Source of the DNA: Sabellastarte sp. h YS-2021
Taxonomy: Eukaryota; Annelida; Polychaeta; Sabellida; Sabellidae
Length of the DNA stretch: 64,000 bases
Direction of reading: 5' to 3'
Assembly (NCBI GenBank): GCA_964017235.1
Contig: OZ024936.1
Location: forward strand, 33,378,040 to 33,442,039
The stretch's first letter is position 1. The number at the start of each line of letters is the position of its first letter. The position numbers were made by a program, and so were the translations under genes. The notes under the pieces are model-generated. The model saw nothing but the letters and a program-made list of their open reading frames with translations. It was not told the DNA's origin and searched no databases. Shown here one piece after another: positions 11,495 through 23,600 of the stretch.

Positions 11495-12540
11495 AATACC
11501 CGGTACCCCATAGACTGGGGAAATAGCACTGGACACCATTAGAGATAGAACTTTCAGTGTAAGACGATTCAACAGCAAGATCAATGTATTAATCAGTAAA
11601 CTAAAAGTTATAATGCTGTAAAACTTATTTATTGAAATATAGCTTCTCAGTGGAGATAGCACAATAAGGTAAAACTACATGTAATAATCAGTTGAAGCAA
11701 TCCATATTTCTTTGTGATAAGAGAAATATATCTCAAATATGGTGATAGACAAAGTTGGGTTTTAACGTCCCGTTCAACAGCCACGGTCATATTGGGACAG
11801 GTGCTCAGCATTGCCACTTGTGGGACTCAAACCCACAGAGGTGACAGCCTGTGATTAGATGCCAAACTTGCTAACCACTAGGCCACCGAGGACCTCAATA
11901 TGGTGATAGACAACACTCTGGCAGAGTCATTGTGAAAAGTAAAACCAAGGTCACACAATAACTATGCATATCTACTGTCTCCAAACAATGTCCTACAAAG
12001 TATCAACTTCCTGCACCTTACAATTTCAAAAATATAGGCCAGAAAACATATAACTACCTTAAGGTGTAAGGTCAAATCAAGGTCACACCCAACACACTGC
12101 AGACCTGCAGCCCCTAACTACTGTCCCCATAAAGTATTAACATTCTATACCATATAGTTTCATAGAAATAGGCCAGACAAGATTTTAAAGGTCAAGGTCA
12201 CTATGGCAAGGTCAAGGGCACACAACAATGTTACATATCTACACCCCTAATCAATGCCCCTAGTTAGTATCAACTTTCTAAACCTTACAATTTCTCAGAT
12301 ATAACCTGAACAGACTTTTCAAACTCAAGATCACTACAGAAAGGTCAAATCAAGGTCACACCATGACGTTACAAACCTATGCCCCCCAACCAATGTCCTT
12401 AACAAGTATCAACATCCTACACCTTACAGTTTCTGGGATACAGCAAAGGCAAGCCATTTCCTGCTGCCCATCCACCTGATCAGCCAGACTCCATGGGTGA
12501 AAACAATACTCACACAGCCTTTAAAGGCTGTGGGGTAAAC
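11495..12540 (+). repeat. AGGTCA-rich repeat element, copy 1
   Basis: The first of four related elements. It opens with TACCCCATAGACTGGGGAAA, runs through a unique AT-rich head, then has degenerate ~120-150-bp tandem units containing AAGGTCA(C/A), CACACCTA, CCAACCAATGTCC, AAGTATCAACTTCCTACACC and a GATATAGCC-like motif. It ends with the palindrome ACAGCCTTTAAAGGCTGT followed by GGGGTAAA. The same head and tail occur in the copy at 24115-25553. It is interrupted by a SINE at 11753-11896. Confidence 0.75.
11753..11896 (-). mobile_element. tRNA-derived SINE, copy 1, with 17-bp target duplication
   Basis: On the minus strand the head resembles a tRNA gene: a box-A-like GTGGCCTAGTGGTTAGC and a box-B-like GGTTTGAGTCCC. 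A body follows, ending in GGGACGTTAAAACCCAAC. The insertion is flanked by perfect direct repeats AATATGGTGATAGACAA at 11736-11752 and 11897-11913, as made by LINE-driven insertion. It sits inside AGGTCA-repeat copy 1, so it is younger than that copy. Confidence 0.85.
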
Positions 12541-13951
12541 ACTATTCTGGTAAATCTAGCTACTAAGTTGCGCATTCTCAAAAATTGTACTTTCTGATTG
12601 TTTTTACAGTTAACTCCCCTTGTATTCTACTTACTAAATCAAAGCTTTCTTTACCAACATGGTCAGATAGAACAGGTGCCACTGTACACGTATTCACAAA
12701 ATATAACCCACATTATCCTGAAGAATAATAAGTCTAAGGCACAATTTTGGTGACAAGGCTAAGTTCAAGCTAAAAAACCATTAATACAAAGTATTTTCTC
12801 TGTACTTAAGCTTCAGCCATCTAGGGACCAGTATAGGGCTTTATCAAAATACAACCCAGGGTTGAAGAGATGACAAACAGCTTTAGGTGATAAATTTAAC
12901 ACCACAAGTGATCCTGGACATTCCTTACTCTCACGTACATCACACCAAGAATAACAAACTTCCTCACAGCAGAGTTTTAACTAAAATAGATACAGTGTTT
13001 GACAAGAAAATCAATTACTAACAAATTACCATATTAACTGTAGCCATGTCTAGCTTTAGGTTTATCATTTTTTTCTACATAAGTATTAATTACCACATCT
13101 TAAGCCTTATTCAGTATTAACCAGCCTTGCAAACTGAAAAAAAATGCTCTGGTAATCCTGGGCTGTATTCACAAATAGTCTTTATCTATTCCTGGCTTTA
13201 TATAGTCTTTGCTTATTTTAAGAGTTGTTTCGTTATGAAGAGTAATTCCAACTGTAGAATTATTCACTTATTTAAAAAAGAGCTATTCAAAAGCTGGAAA
13301 TTCATTCAAAATGAAAAATCAATATGTCTTTATTTTATTTTTGCTAGCACTTGTCTTTTAAAATAATCATGAAACTTTGTACGGTAGCTTTTCTAAAATA
13401 CTAAAATAATTAAAATGCATGAAAGAAAACTCTTTACAAATTTTGAAAAAATTCTTCTGATAAAGACTAATTTTTTATTGTCAAACTAGGATTAAATAAA
13501 TTACCTTTTTGAATTTGTCCCCTGAAAAATCTAGTCAGCACATGGAGTACTACACTGACTAGGGTACTGACTCACCTGTAAACCTTACTTCTTACACAAA
13601 CCCACAAGGACATTAACACAAGACCACTGAAAACAGTGGCCAGAATATGAAATATCTTATGAACCTTTTTGGAATGTTTATGATAAACTCAGATAAAGTA
13701 GCTTAAAACACATAACAGTTGAGTCTTAGCAGTATCAGGTGCATCACAATTCTCATATATATTTCTTCATGGAATGTTTATTTTTTAAATTCTTTAATTT
13801 AATAAATGCTAATAACAAAATACATGTGCTCTGCCAGATATAAATATATATTTAAACGCAAAGTATATAACCGAAAACTTGGCACACTACAGCATAATGT
13901 TTTAAACATGCTTCAAACAAACAAAGCAAGCTAAGTGTTCTAATATTCATA
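12541..13951. other. Gene-free DNA
   Basis: No convincing exon, terminal repeat or tandem array. Short open frames such as the one at 13127-13366 are AT-rich and lack features of a protein family I know. Confidence 0.3.
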
Positions 13952-14140
13952 TACAGTAGAAAAACCTATTATCCAATTGTGTTGGGGGAGTTGGATTCGG
14001 TTTAGATAATATCTTTATAAAATAGAAATGGTATATAAGAGTAACACTGCAGAAAAAAGTAAATTTGTTAGAACGGCATTGCGTTTATATAATCAAATAT
14101 CCAAGAAAACATTAGTTTGGAAAATAGAGTTTCCACTGTA
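13952..14140. mobile_element. pogo/Tigger-like MITE
   Basis: The left end TACAGTAGAAAAACCTATTA and the right end (reverse complement TACAGTGGAAACTCTATTTT) share TACAGT(A/G)GAAA followed by CTATT, with TA at both borders. That is the usual form of pogo-type non-autonomous elements with TA target duplication. 189 bp, no coding capacity. Confidence 0.6.
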
Positions 14141-16560
14141 TTAAGATTGGCTACTAGTGTTGGGGAATCACCTTCAATTTTCTACATTAGGTTATCGTCT
14201 ACTTTACCAACAGATGATTGATTATTCATCTATTTGGCCACATTGCTGGTCATTATACCAGCCCATACAGCATGCCCTTTCATGGTGTGGTGCTATAGAA
14301 ATATTCCAACATACATACCACAAAACATGTTCCAATGAGAACAATTTATCAATCCATTAAGAATTTTGGTGGTTTCAAAATTTATGAAATTAAGCATGTA
14401 CCAAAACTACTCATTTCCTGTTAATATTGTGGTAAACACAAAACTAAAAATTGAATGAAGATCTCTTGACAAACAACAGCCGACAATGGCTTGTGCGTAT
14501 GCACACTCATACCAAACTACAGGGTTCACCTCTTGGACGAAAATAAATTTTTAAAAATATTCTGGTCGTCATGTTTTGCCTCCACAAAACTAAATAAGCA
14601 TTTGTGGGATAAGATAAGGCTGTTTTATGCAATAAAAATAGTAATTTCTTGGAAAAAAACTGCATAAAATATGTAAAAAGGTCATGGATATTCAATTATA
14701 CATAGAAAGATATAACTGGCGTTGAATAATCAATCATTTAAAATTGACGATGATCAACCACGAATTAATCGAGCACATATCTAACCACTCCACCACTATT
14801 AGCTACACAATGTCATTTTAGGCAAGCTTGTATATACACAGTCCACAATATCTACTTCATAACAGAGTGATTGCGTAAATAATCAACACAGTACACAAGA
14901 CTACCGGAAGTAAGTTATCTTCACACACACATTATATCAGATCACAATTTATGCTGAATAATTAATTAAATAAAGCTCACTTTACACTTTCCTTTTTGTT
15001 TGTCCGTGTAAATTTGATCCAGAATATATAAAGAGCCTCAACTAACTGACCTTTAACCAAAGCCTTGAATTTATGACCTTGTTTCCACTTTCCTAGGTTA
15101 GCACTTCTCTTTTATTGTATACTGAGCTGCCATTTCTACTTTACAACTCTGATTATAAAACCAACATCCAGGTCATGGTCAAATAATAAGGTATAACTTA
15201 CTGTAAATCTACATACTACTGTCACTTGTCAATAGTATTTCAATAAAACCCAAACTATAACAGCCTAACTCTGAAAATAAGAACGCCCAAAAATAAGAAT
15301 GTGGCCCAACCAACCTTACTAATTTTTACAAAAAATAACAACATGGGCAAAATAAGAATGCTATATTTTATCAATGATAAGACTGCCCTGACTTATCCCC
15401 ACCTTTTTCACCAAGACATAAGAAAACTTTTGACCTTTAGTGACCTCCAACATACATGTATCCAAAGTATCACATTTAACTGTGTTTAAATATATTACAC
15501 ACATATAATTAAAAATTTTGTTACAATTGCATAATTATGTGGGTATATGGCATTAATTTTACAATTTTTATCTGGATTCTTGTATACAGAGTTTACAAAA
15601 ATAATATAAGTCTGTTAACACGGTGGATTTATTAGATTTAAAGCTTTAGTACTACATAACTGTGTTTCTTAATCCATGAAAGTTTAACAAATAATGTTTG
15701 ACACATACTTGGGGACAAACATCACATCAAAGACAACTGTAGACTCACAGATCTATTTTCAAATCCCTCGTCCACATTTTGATGGTCAATCTGTGGCATT
15801 AATCTCCGATACATTAAAAAACAACAATCCACACAGATCAATGTTCTTAATGATACAAACCTCCATATTTACAGGTTATCTTCACACTCATATATATTCT
15901 TAAAGATCCACGTCAGTGCATTTTCAGTGGTTATTTTCACGTGGTATTAACATTTCTCATATTTACAATATCCACAAAAAAGAGAAAAGTGTACTCTCAC
16001 AGCATGAAATCCCTGATTAACATCCTCAGTTTTATAAGTTAAAATATCAGTGAATAATCAATAGGCTACTCCATAAACAACAAACAATAGCTTTCTTTAC
16101 CCGTGAACAATATTCTTCTGTTGAATTTGTGAACACAAAATAACCACTAATACAGTGTCTCACTTGTAAGCTAAACCCTCTGACTACTAGTTTTCATCGT
16201 ATGACAATCTAACATTTACAAGTCTTACTGTCGTCTTATTTATCCAAACACTGTGCAAAATTCCAACGGTGTTGTACACATCTGAACACTGTTATATCAA
16301 ATCTAAAGTGACCAGACACACACCTTTACTAAAATAAGAATTCCAGATAAACAGTTAAATTTCACTGGCAGTAAAATAATTTCCACGGTCTGGGTACAGT
16401 AGGTTATGTATAACTAGAACTTCTTATATCCACAGGATTTAATTCTGGTGGAAGATGTACTTTATACTAACAAAAAAATACTGCATTTTCTAATACTGGG
16501 TCCTCAAACCTAGACCCATTTATACCCAAATATAACTTATCATGGTTCTAACTGTCTGGT
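14141..16560. other. Gene-free DNA downstream of the phosphatase stop codon
   Basis: No exon or mobile element recognised. It may include 3' UTR of the minus-strand phosphatase gene: TTTATT occurs near 15112 and 15625 (AATAAA on the minus strand), but these are common by chance in such AT-rich DNA. Confidence 0.25.
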
Positions 16561-16564
16561 CAAC

Positions 16565-17395
16565 TGTATTTCTTCTTAATCGTGTTCAACTGTATATGTC
16601 AATACAGATCTAGTAATCTCAATTTATAATTGCATATTTCAATCTAGATTTAGCATGTCACAATATAATTTTAATATGAATTCCATATATCTCAGTCTAG
16701 ATTAAGTATGTGTTACTATATCTCCATATTGACATAGAGTAATAAATCTAAAATTCGCCAGGAATCTAAAATTCGCCACCTCTAAAACCTTAGTTAATTT
16801 TATGAAGAAAAGGGTGTTTTTGTCTAAAAATTGGTATTTTTCAGTTCAAAAAGCCTTAATTTACTATACATTCAACAAATCTCACCACAATTCATTTATT
16901 TTATTAGTATTTTCACATGTGGCGAATTTCAGATATGTGGCGAATTTTAGATTTCTTACTCTAGTCTATCTCAATATACAAATTATAACATCACACTCTA
17001 CACTTAATGGAGATGTCCAATACATCTCCATATAGATTCAGTACACCTCAAAGTAAATTTTCCATATCACAACTAAGATTTAGTGTTTCTCACTCTAACT
17101 TTAATATGTCTCAATATATGTCAACATAGATTAGTATATTTCAATGTAGATTTAGTAATAATCAATATATCTCACTATAGATTAAATATATTTAACTATA
17201 TGTCTCAATTTATCTTCCTTTTAAGTAGTAGCAGGTATCAGATCTTCAGAAAACCTCCACTATTAAAGTTCACTGCTATCTGGCAATCCTCATAAGTAGT
17301 TAATTTACTGGTTACTTGAGATTTAACTTAACAATGTTCAATTCTATCTCCATAGAGATTCAGGACATCTCAATACACATAAGTACATCTGATTC
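16565..17395. repeat. Degenerate AT-rich minisatellite (CTCAATATAGATTTAGTA-like)
   Basis: Many diverged copies of a 30-40-bp motif around TCTCAATATA(G)GATTTAGTA, for example near 16610, 16650, 16695, 17080, 17130 and 17160. It ends just beyond the phosphatase stop codon (17407), so at least part probably lies in its 3' UTR. A TA-flanked MITE (16735-16963) is inserted in it. Confidence 0.55.
16735..16963. mobile_element. TA-flanked MITE family, copy A
   Basis: Termini TAGAGTAATAAATCTAAAAT and, at the right, TTTCTTACTCTA form an inverted repeat (consensus TAGAGTAAGAAATCTAAAAT followed by TCGCCA). The interior is the conserved 200-bp core seen in copies B-E, with TTTTTGTCTAAAAATTGG and CACATGTGGCGAATTTCAG. 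TA at both ends suggests a Tc1/mariner-type target duplication. Confidence 0.85.
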
Positions 17396-17406
17396 TATGT
17401 TTTTTA

Positions 17407-17603
17407 CTAGTCTTCATCAGATAAGCCTCCTCCCGAATTGATCATGGGTAAGGATTCGGGCAGTTCCGTATTCTCGTGTATCCTGTATTTCACGCTGCGT
17501 GTCCCACGGCCGCACTTCTTGTGACAGAGAATTCCCACGCAGAGTAGAAGCGACACGAGCAAGACAGACCCAACCAGGGTGATGAATACCACCTTACTCT
17601 GGT
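17407..17603 (-). CDS. ACP2: Acid phosphatase exon 12: membrane helix, cytoplasmic tail, stop
   Basis: Acceptor TGTTTCCAG before 17603; starts in phase 1 (two bases complete a Tyr codon). It encodes a ~23-residue hydrophobic helix (VVFITLVGSVLLVSLLLC...), the stop-transfer HKK, and a tail with KYRIHE and ELPESLPMI, ending SDED and TAG at 17407-17409. Lysosomal acid phosphatase has a similar single helix and short tail. The tail is longer than the human one, and its tyrosine motif (YRIH) lacks the hydrophobic residue expected at Y+3. ELPESLPMI could be a weak acidic-dileucine-like signal, but that is inference. Confidence 0.85.
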
Positions 17604-20600
17604 CTGGAAACATAACTACAGTGAAGGTATATATAAATAGCATGAAAACGTATTTAAATATGCATAGAAATGACAACAATAGGCCCGTTCCGGTGGTCAA
17701 TAAAATACTATTGATCTTATCAAAACCATGCAGTACTTATTTTTTTGTGTTCCGGTGGTACCTTGCCATGAGTAAAATAAGTATTGAACTCATTGTTATA
17801 TCTCGCCAAATTTGTATGAGAAGTATTTACAATACTTTATCACAAACATCACAAAAAATGAGCGTAAATAAAAATTTACAAAAATAAACAATATTTCTAC
17901 CACTTCAAAGGAAATTTATTACATTTTCCGGTGCTTTTTATCTGGTAAAAATCCATAAAGTATTTTCAGAGATAGTCATTTTATTCATGAACTTCAAGAT
18001 GGAGACAAAATTCACCTATCTTCGCCAACCATGTGCATTTGTTTATGTGCTGTCCGAGGTTTGTTTACACCGGAAGAACAAAACTACCAATAGGCTCATT
18101 TGGCGCCATTTTATATACCCAATACTTACTTATTTCATTCCAGTGGTACTTATTGCAAAGATTATCGTAGCTACTGCGCAGGTGAAACAATATATTTTGT
18201 AAATAATGCACAGTGTTAATAAACTAAAATATCTAGAGTCTGAAAGTCAGGCAATAGATGTCTGAATAGTGCACACAGTGGACTCTGCATAACTAGAATC
18301 AGTGTTAGTTGAATTTGGATATAAGTGGAACCATCCTGACATAGGACACTGCTGTTTTCGTAGGTATGACTGGAACCTAATCTAATGGATATTGAAGGAC
18401 TTAGTTATAAACAGTCTACTCTTATAAAGGGTTCAATGGATAAATAATACATTAACACAGTGACACTCTTAATACAACTAGGAAAACCAACAACATTATA
18501 TAATGCAAACAGATTAACATAGATATAAATCAGTCTGCTATGAGAATGTACATGAAACTAGAAATAGGACGCCCTGTTGATAGTAGGTGCGAATAGAAAC
18601 AGGATAGCATAAAAGAACACACATTATCATGTGTAATGTCCACCCCATGAACCTTTTGCCAAAATTGTACAGTAGTCTTACAAGACCCTGTTTCATTTGT
18701 AAAATATATCAATGATGCTTAAATATTTATTAGTGTAGATGTAAATTATTTCAGCTTCATGCCTTTTTGCATTGGTTGGGTCGAAAATTTTGACGAAATC
18801 ACTCTATCTTGCACGGTTAAGAAGATAGAAGCAAATTCCTGTTTTTCTATTTTTGGCAAAAATTTGAAAATTCAAAATGGCCGCCATTTTTGGGAAAAGG
18901 AAAATTTTTTGAAAATTGCCAAGAGTACATTTCTTAGATACCCTATGGGTCGAAAATTTCAACGAAATAACTCTATTTTGCACGGTTAAGGCCAATTTGT
19001 GTTTTTCCATTTTGGGCAAAAATTCGAAAATTCAAAATGGCCGCCATATGTGGGGAGGGGAAAATTTTTTGAAAATTGCAAAGAGTACATTTCTTAGATA
19101 CCCTGTGGGTCGAAAATTTCGACAAAATCGCTCTATCTCGCACGGTTAAGGAGATAGAAGCAATTTTGTGTTTTGCCATTTTTGGCAAAAATTCGAAAAA
19201 TCAAAATGGCCGCCATTTTTGGGGAGGGGAAAATTTTTTGAAAATTGCAAAGAGTACATTCCTTAGATACCCTGTGGGTCGAAAATTTCGACGAAATCGC
19301 TCTATCTCGCATGGTTAAGGAGATAGAAGCAAATTTGTGTTTTGCCATTTTTGGCAAAAATTCGAAAATTCAAAATGGCCGTCATTTTTGGGGAAGGGAA
19401 AATTTTTGGAAAATTGCAAAGAATACATTCCTTAGATTCCCTGTGGGTCGAAAATTTCGATGAAATCGCTCTATCTCGCACGGTTTAGGAGATATGAGCA
19501 CATTTGCCTTTTTCAGTATTCAAAATAGCCAATTACTCATTTATTTAATTAATTACTCACTCATCTATGAAGCAATTCCCCCAAAAGCAATCCCATACAA
19601 GCTATTAACCCAATGAACCTCCATACCAAATTTCAGAAAGCTAGGCTTAATAGCATTCCTTAAAATGTCTGGAAACCAAAGAGCTACTCAAAAGTAGCAA
19701 AGCAGCTATTACTCAGTTAGCTATAGAGCTATCATCACCAAAAGCAATCCCATACAAGCTATTAACCCAATAAACCTGCATGCCAAATTTGGTAAAGATA
19801 GGATAAGAACTGTTGCCTAAAATGTCTGGAAACCAAATATAAACAATAGAATGAAACTGGAATGGTGCACAAATACCTATCCATAAACTACGGTGTATTC
19901 CACTTATTTCTCATTCTGTAATTTAACCACATCTTTGTGAGTGACAAACATATTAAGCATTGTTTGGTGTATATGTCACAGTGGAGACTTTGATTCAGGG
20001 AATCAGTGATTCCCCAAGTGGAGATCGCGATCTGAGTTTCCACTAGTGGAGACTCTGATCCATTATTTAAGGGCTGTAATCGCTATTTCCACTAGGGGAA
20101 ACTATGATTGGAGTCTCCACTAGTGGAATCGCTGATTCCCCTGGCTCCAGGCTTTGTAGTATCAACACAATATGTAGTAATCAGATTTTTGTGCAACAGA
20201 ATATAAAATGCTATTTCTGAAGATTTGCAGAGGCTTTTGCTGATAATGAACTATATGCCATTAATAACATATAAATAGCAGAATTATATCAAATTATGTA
20301 ATATAACTTCACTATTCTAGAAAGCTAAGCTTATAATGGGACAAAGTATAAGTTTATGTCAATGTTTTAAGTTTTTAAAATTTCAACTTTTATGATATAA
20401 ACAATAGAATATCCTATATTATGATACTGTTTCAAATAACTTTATTAGACTAGAAAGCTAAGGTTATACTGGGACAAAGTAACTGAAATTAAAAGAAATG
20501 CAATAAACTTTTGATCTACTAGCCTTTACTAAGAAATGATGGTTCCCCTTGAAGTTGAGATAAAATGGAATGAGGTGATGGTCAGTGAAATGTAGTGAAC

Positions 20601-23600
20601 TATTGATCTTCAAGGAATGACTTTGAAATACCTGTTCCCCTTGAAGTTGGGCTCAGGTGAAATGAGATTGAGGTTCAGTGAAATGCATTCAACTGATGAT
20701 CTGTTACTGATTTCAATGACTGTACCCTTTACAGCTTTACCTAGTACTCAAATCAAAATCTGTATCCTGAGCAGATAATCCCATTAATAGTTAAGTTTCC
20801 ATTTATCTTTTACACTTTCATGCCTTATCTGTTACATGTTTTTGCAATTCAACAAGAGAAATATTACAAAAAATACAATGTTGTATTTTTTTGGCTCAGA
20901 ACAAGAATAAATAATGTGACTTATTGATTTTGAAGGATTTTCTTTAGGCCAGAGGAATCGGCAATTCCACTAGTGGAGACTCAGATCAGAGTTTCCGCTA
21001 GTGGAAATTGTGATTACAGCCCTTAAATAATGTATCGGAGTCTCCACTAGTGGAAACTCTGTTCGGGATCTCCACTAGGGGAGTCGCCAATTCCCCTGAA
21101 TCAGAGCTTCCACTGTGACATACATTTTCGTGTAAACAGCAGGAAACGATCAATTATAAAGACATTCATAAAATTTAATACATTCACAGTTTTTATTGTA
21201 TTAGCAAGGAGAAAGTAAAGCTATTTACTGTCAGCAGGACTGCTAGATTCAAAATTTCCCTAAAAGATGTTATCATGGATAATATGTACATTCAGATATT
21301 CAGTTGGGGTTTTACGTCCTGTTCAATAGCCAGGGTCATATTGGAACAAGTCCTCAGCATTGCCACTTGTGGGACTTGAACCCATAGAGGTGACAGTCTG
21401 TGATTAGATGCCAAACTTGCTAACCACAAGGCCACTGAGGACCTATTATAGATATGGAGAGAATCCATGATACTCACAAGATGTGAATCCGAGTGCAGTG
21501 TACAGTACACACTCCCGATATCTGTCAGACACCATCATGGAACTAGTGAGATTCACAAACTTCTCCAGTGTACAGTTTGCCTCACATCCTATCAGTTAAA
21601 AATATAATTATAATAATAATAACAATGGTCATTTATATAGCAATATTCTATGTATAGTAACAAACCCACAGTGCTTTACAATCATATATAAATTAAATCG
21701 AATAAAATGTCTAATTGAGGAACAGGCAGTTAGGCAACATGATATACAGGTATGTCTGAAGAAAAGATATCTTTTAGACTATTTTTTAAGTAAGGTGGGG
21801 GTTCACATCAGACATACCATAACTAGGGGGTCGGGGGGCATGCCCCCGGGAAAAAATTAATTTTTGGTAAAAATAGAGTGCATTTCCTGTAAATTTAACA
21901 CCACTCTCAAGAAATAATTTTGTACTTTGGGTTGATCCCCTTTACATTATTTTTCAAGGGGGGGTTCGAACTCCCTGAATCCCCGCTCTGGATCCGCTAG
22001 TGCACATTACTGTAGAACTACAACAAGGTTGGTATGATCTGGTGATCAAAATGGTTAATTTACGTACATGATGAAGGGAAGGACAGATTTCTCAATTAAA
22101 GATAAGATAAACTGTGTTATGACTTTTCATTCAAATTCCACCATCTTTGGAGGATACCTTGTGTGACACACAAAGTATCTCCCAACTAAATTTCAACCGG
22201 ATTGCTTTTGTAATTTTGGAGTTATAAGGGCAACAAGGTGTACAGACAGAAGGGCAGAAGGAAACATGAGACTGACAGCAGTAAATCCTTCCTACCATCC
22301 AGTGTGAGAAATTCGTTGCCAAGCAATGGTGGCCCCATAGGGCCACTAGGTTCTGAAGTTCAGTGGCCCCTGTTAAAACTTGATGGCCCAAAACTTTTTA
22401 AAAAAATTTTTCTGACAAATTGTCTTTTTAATTTATTAAGTGACACATCAAAAAGATACAAAAGTGATTTATGTCAAATTTCTTTATTCAACTTCAAGCT
22501 TGAATACAAATTATACAAGATGCACTCAGAGAGAGCAAAACACTCGACGCCATGTGACCAGTCTCTCGAGTGATAGAAAGTATTGTAAGGAAGACAATAA
22601 AATAAAACCAAACATGTAACTTAATTTTTGAAGAAATGTCAAGTAGAAAGTCATTAAAAATGCATTTAAATGGGACCTCTGAAAACTCATGATTATTTTG
22701 TATCCAAAATAAGAACTAGTAAGATTTTTCTTTTTTAGCAACTTCTTCCTTTGGCCAGGTCCTACCCACAAGAATTTTTAATAAAGATCTGTTCATTAGT
22801 TTTGGAGTAATCTAAACACACACAAAAAAAAAACCCAGAGAGACAAATAAAATAGACAATTAGCACACAAGAACATAAACTGCTGGGTGAGGTAAAAAAT
22901 ATTGCTTACAAATCACTTTTTAGTAAAAAATCACTCATGGTAATTTTTTTTTTTTTTTTGATGGCCTGTCAAGGAATTGACAAAAAAAGAGAACATAAAA
23001 CAGAAATAATAATTAATAAAAATGATGAATACACCACCCCCTCTTTATTATCTTTATGTCAATTTCAAGACAAAAAATGGGAAGAAATATTTTTACTGAA
23101 AGACAACAAGTATCACACCCTAAGCTTGTGACCTGACAATAACAATTGCATTGTGACATCATTAAGTAATGACATCACCAGAAAGCAAAATATTGATAAT
23201 AATAATAATAATAACAAAAAAATCTCTCCTGGCTTTAATTTTCAAACAAATTACACCAAATTTAGAAGAATTTTTTTAACAGTTTTTGAGTTTTAAGGGG
23301 GAAGGCATATGTATCGATTGTTTTTCTGCAGTCTTACCACTTAGTGTACTAACTCTTGGAGGAGTGAGAGAAACAGTGTGGAGTTTAGCTGCTTATTAAG
23401 GGTGAACTCAATCTGGAATATGCAAAACACAATGCATAATTAAGGATCCAGGGGAAAAGAAAACCAATTTAAAAAAATGACAGCACACTGGATTGTATTA
23501 CCACACAAGGCATGTTGTAGTCAATTTGGTGGCCCATTGGGGCCCATGAAAGTCAAGTTGTGGTGGCCCTAACTTAAAAAGGGGGGCCCCGGGCCACCGT

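Noticed and set aside
11753..11896. tRNA gene on the minus strand
   Set aside because: Box A and B are present but the sequence continues into a SINE body, has a 17-bp target duplication, and recurs at 21303 and 59815.
18759..19463. Overlapping 70-80-codon frames on both strands
   Set aside because: They are the same ~169-bp tandem unit read repeatedly; openness on both strands comes from the unit's composition, not from a gene.
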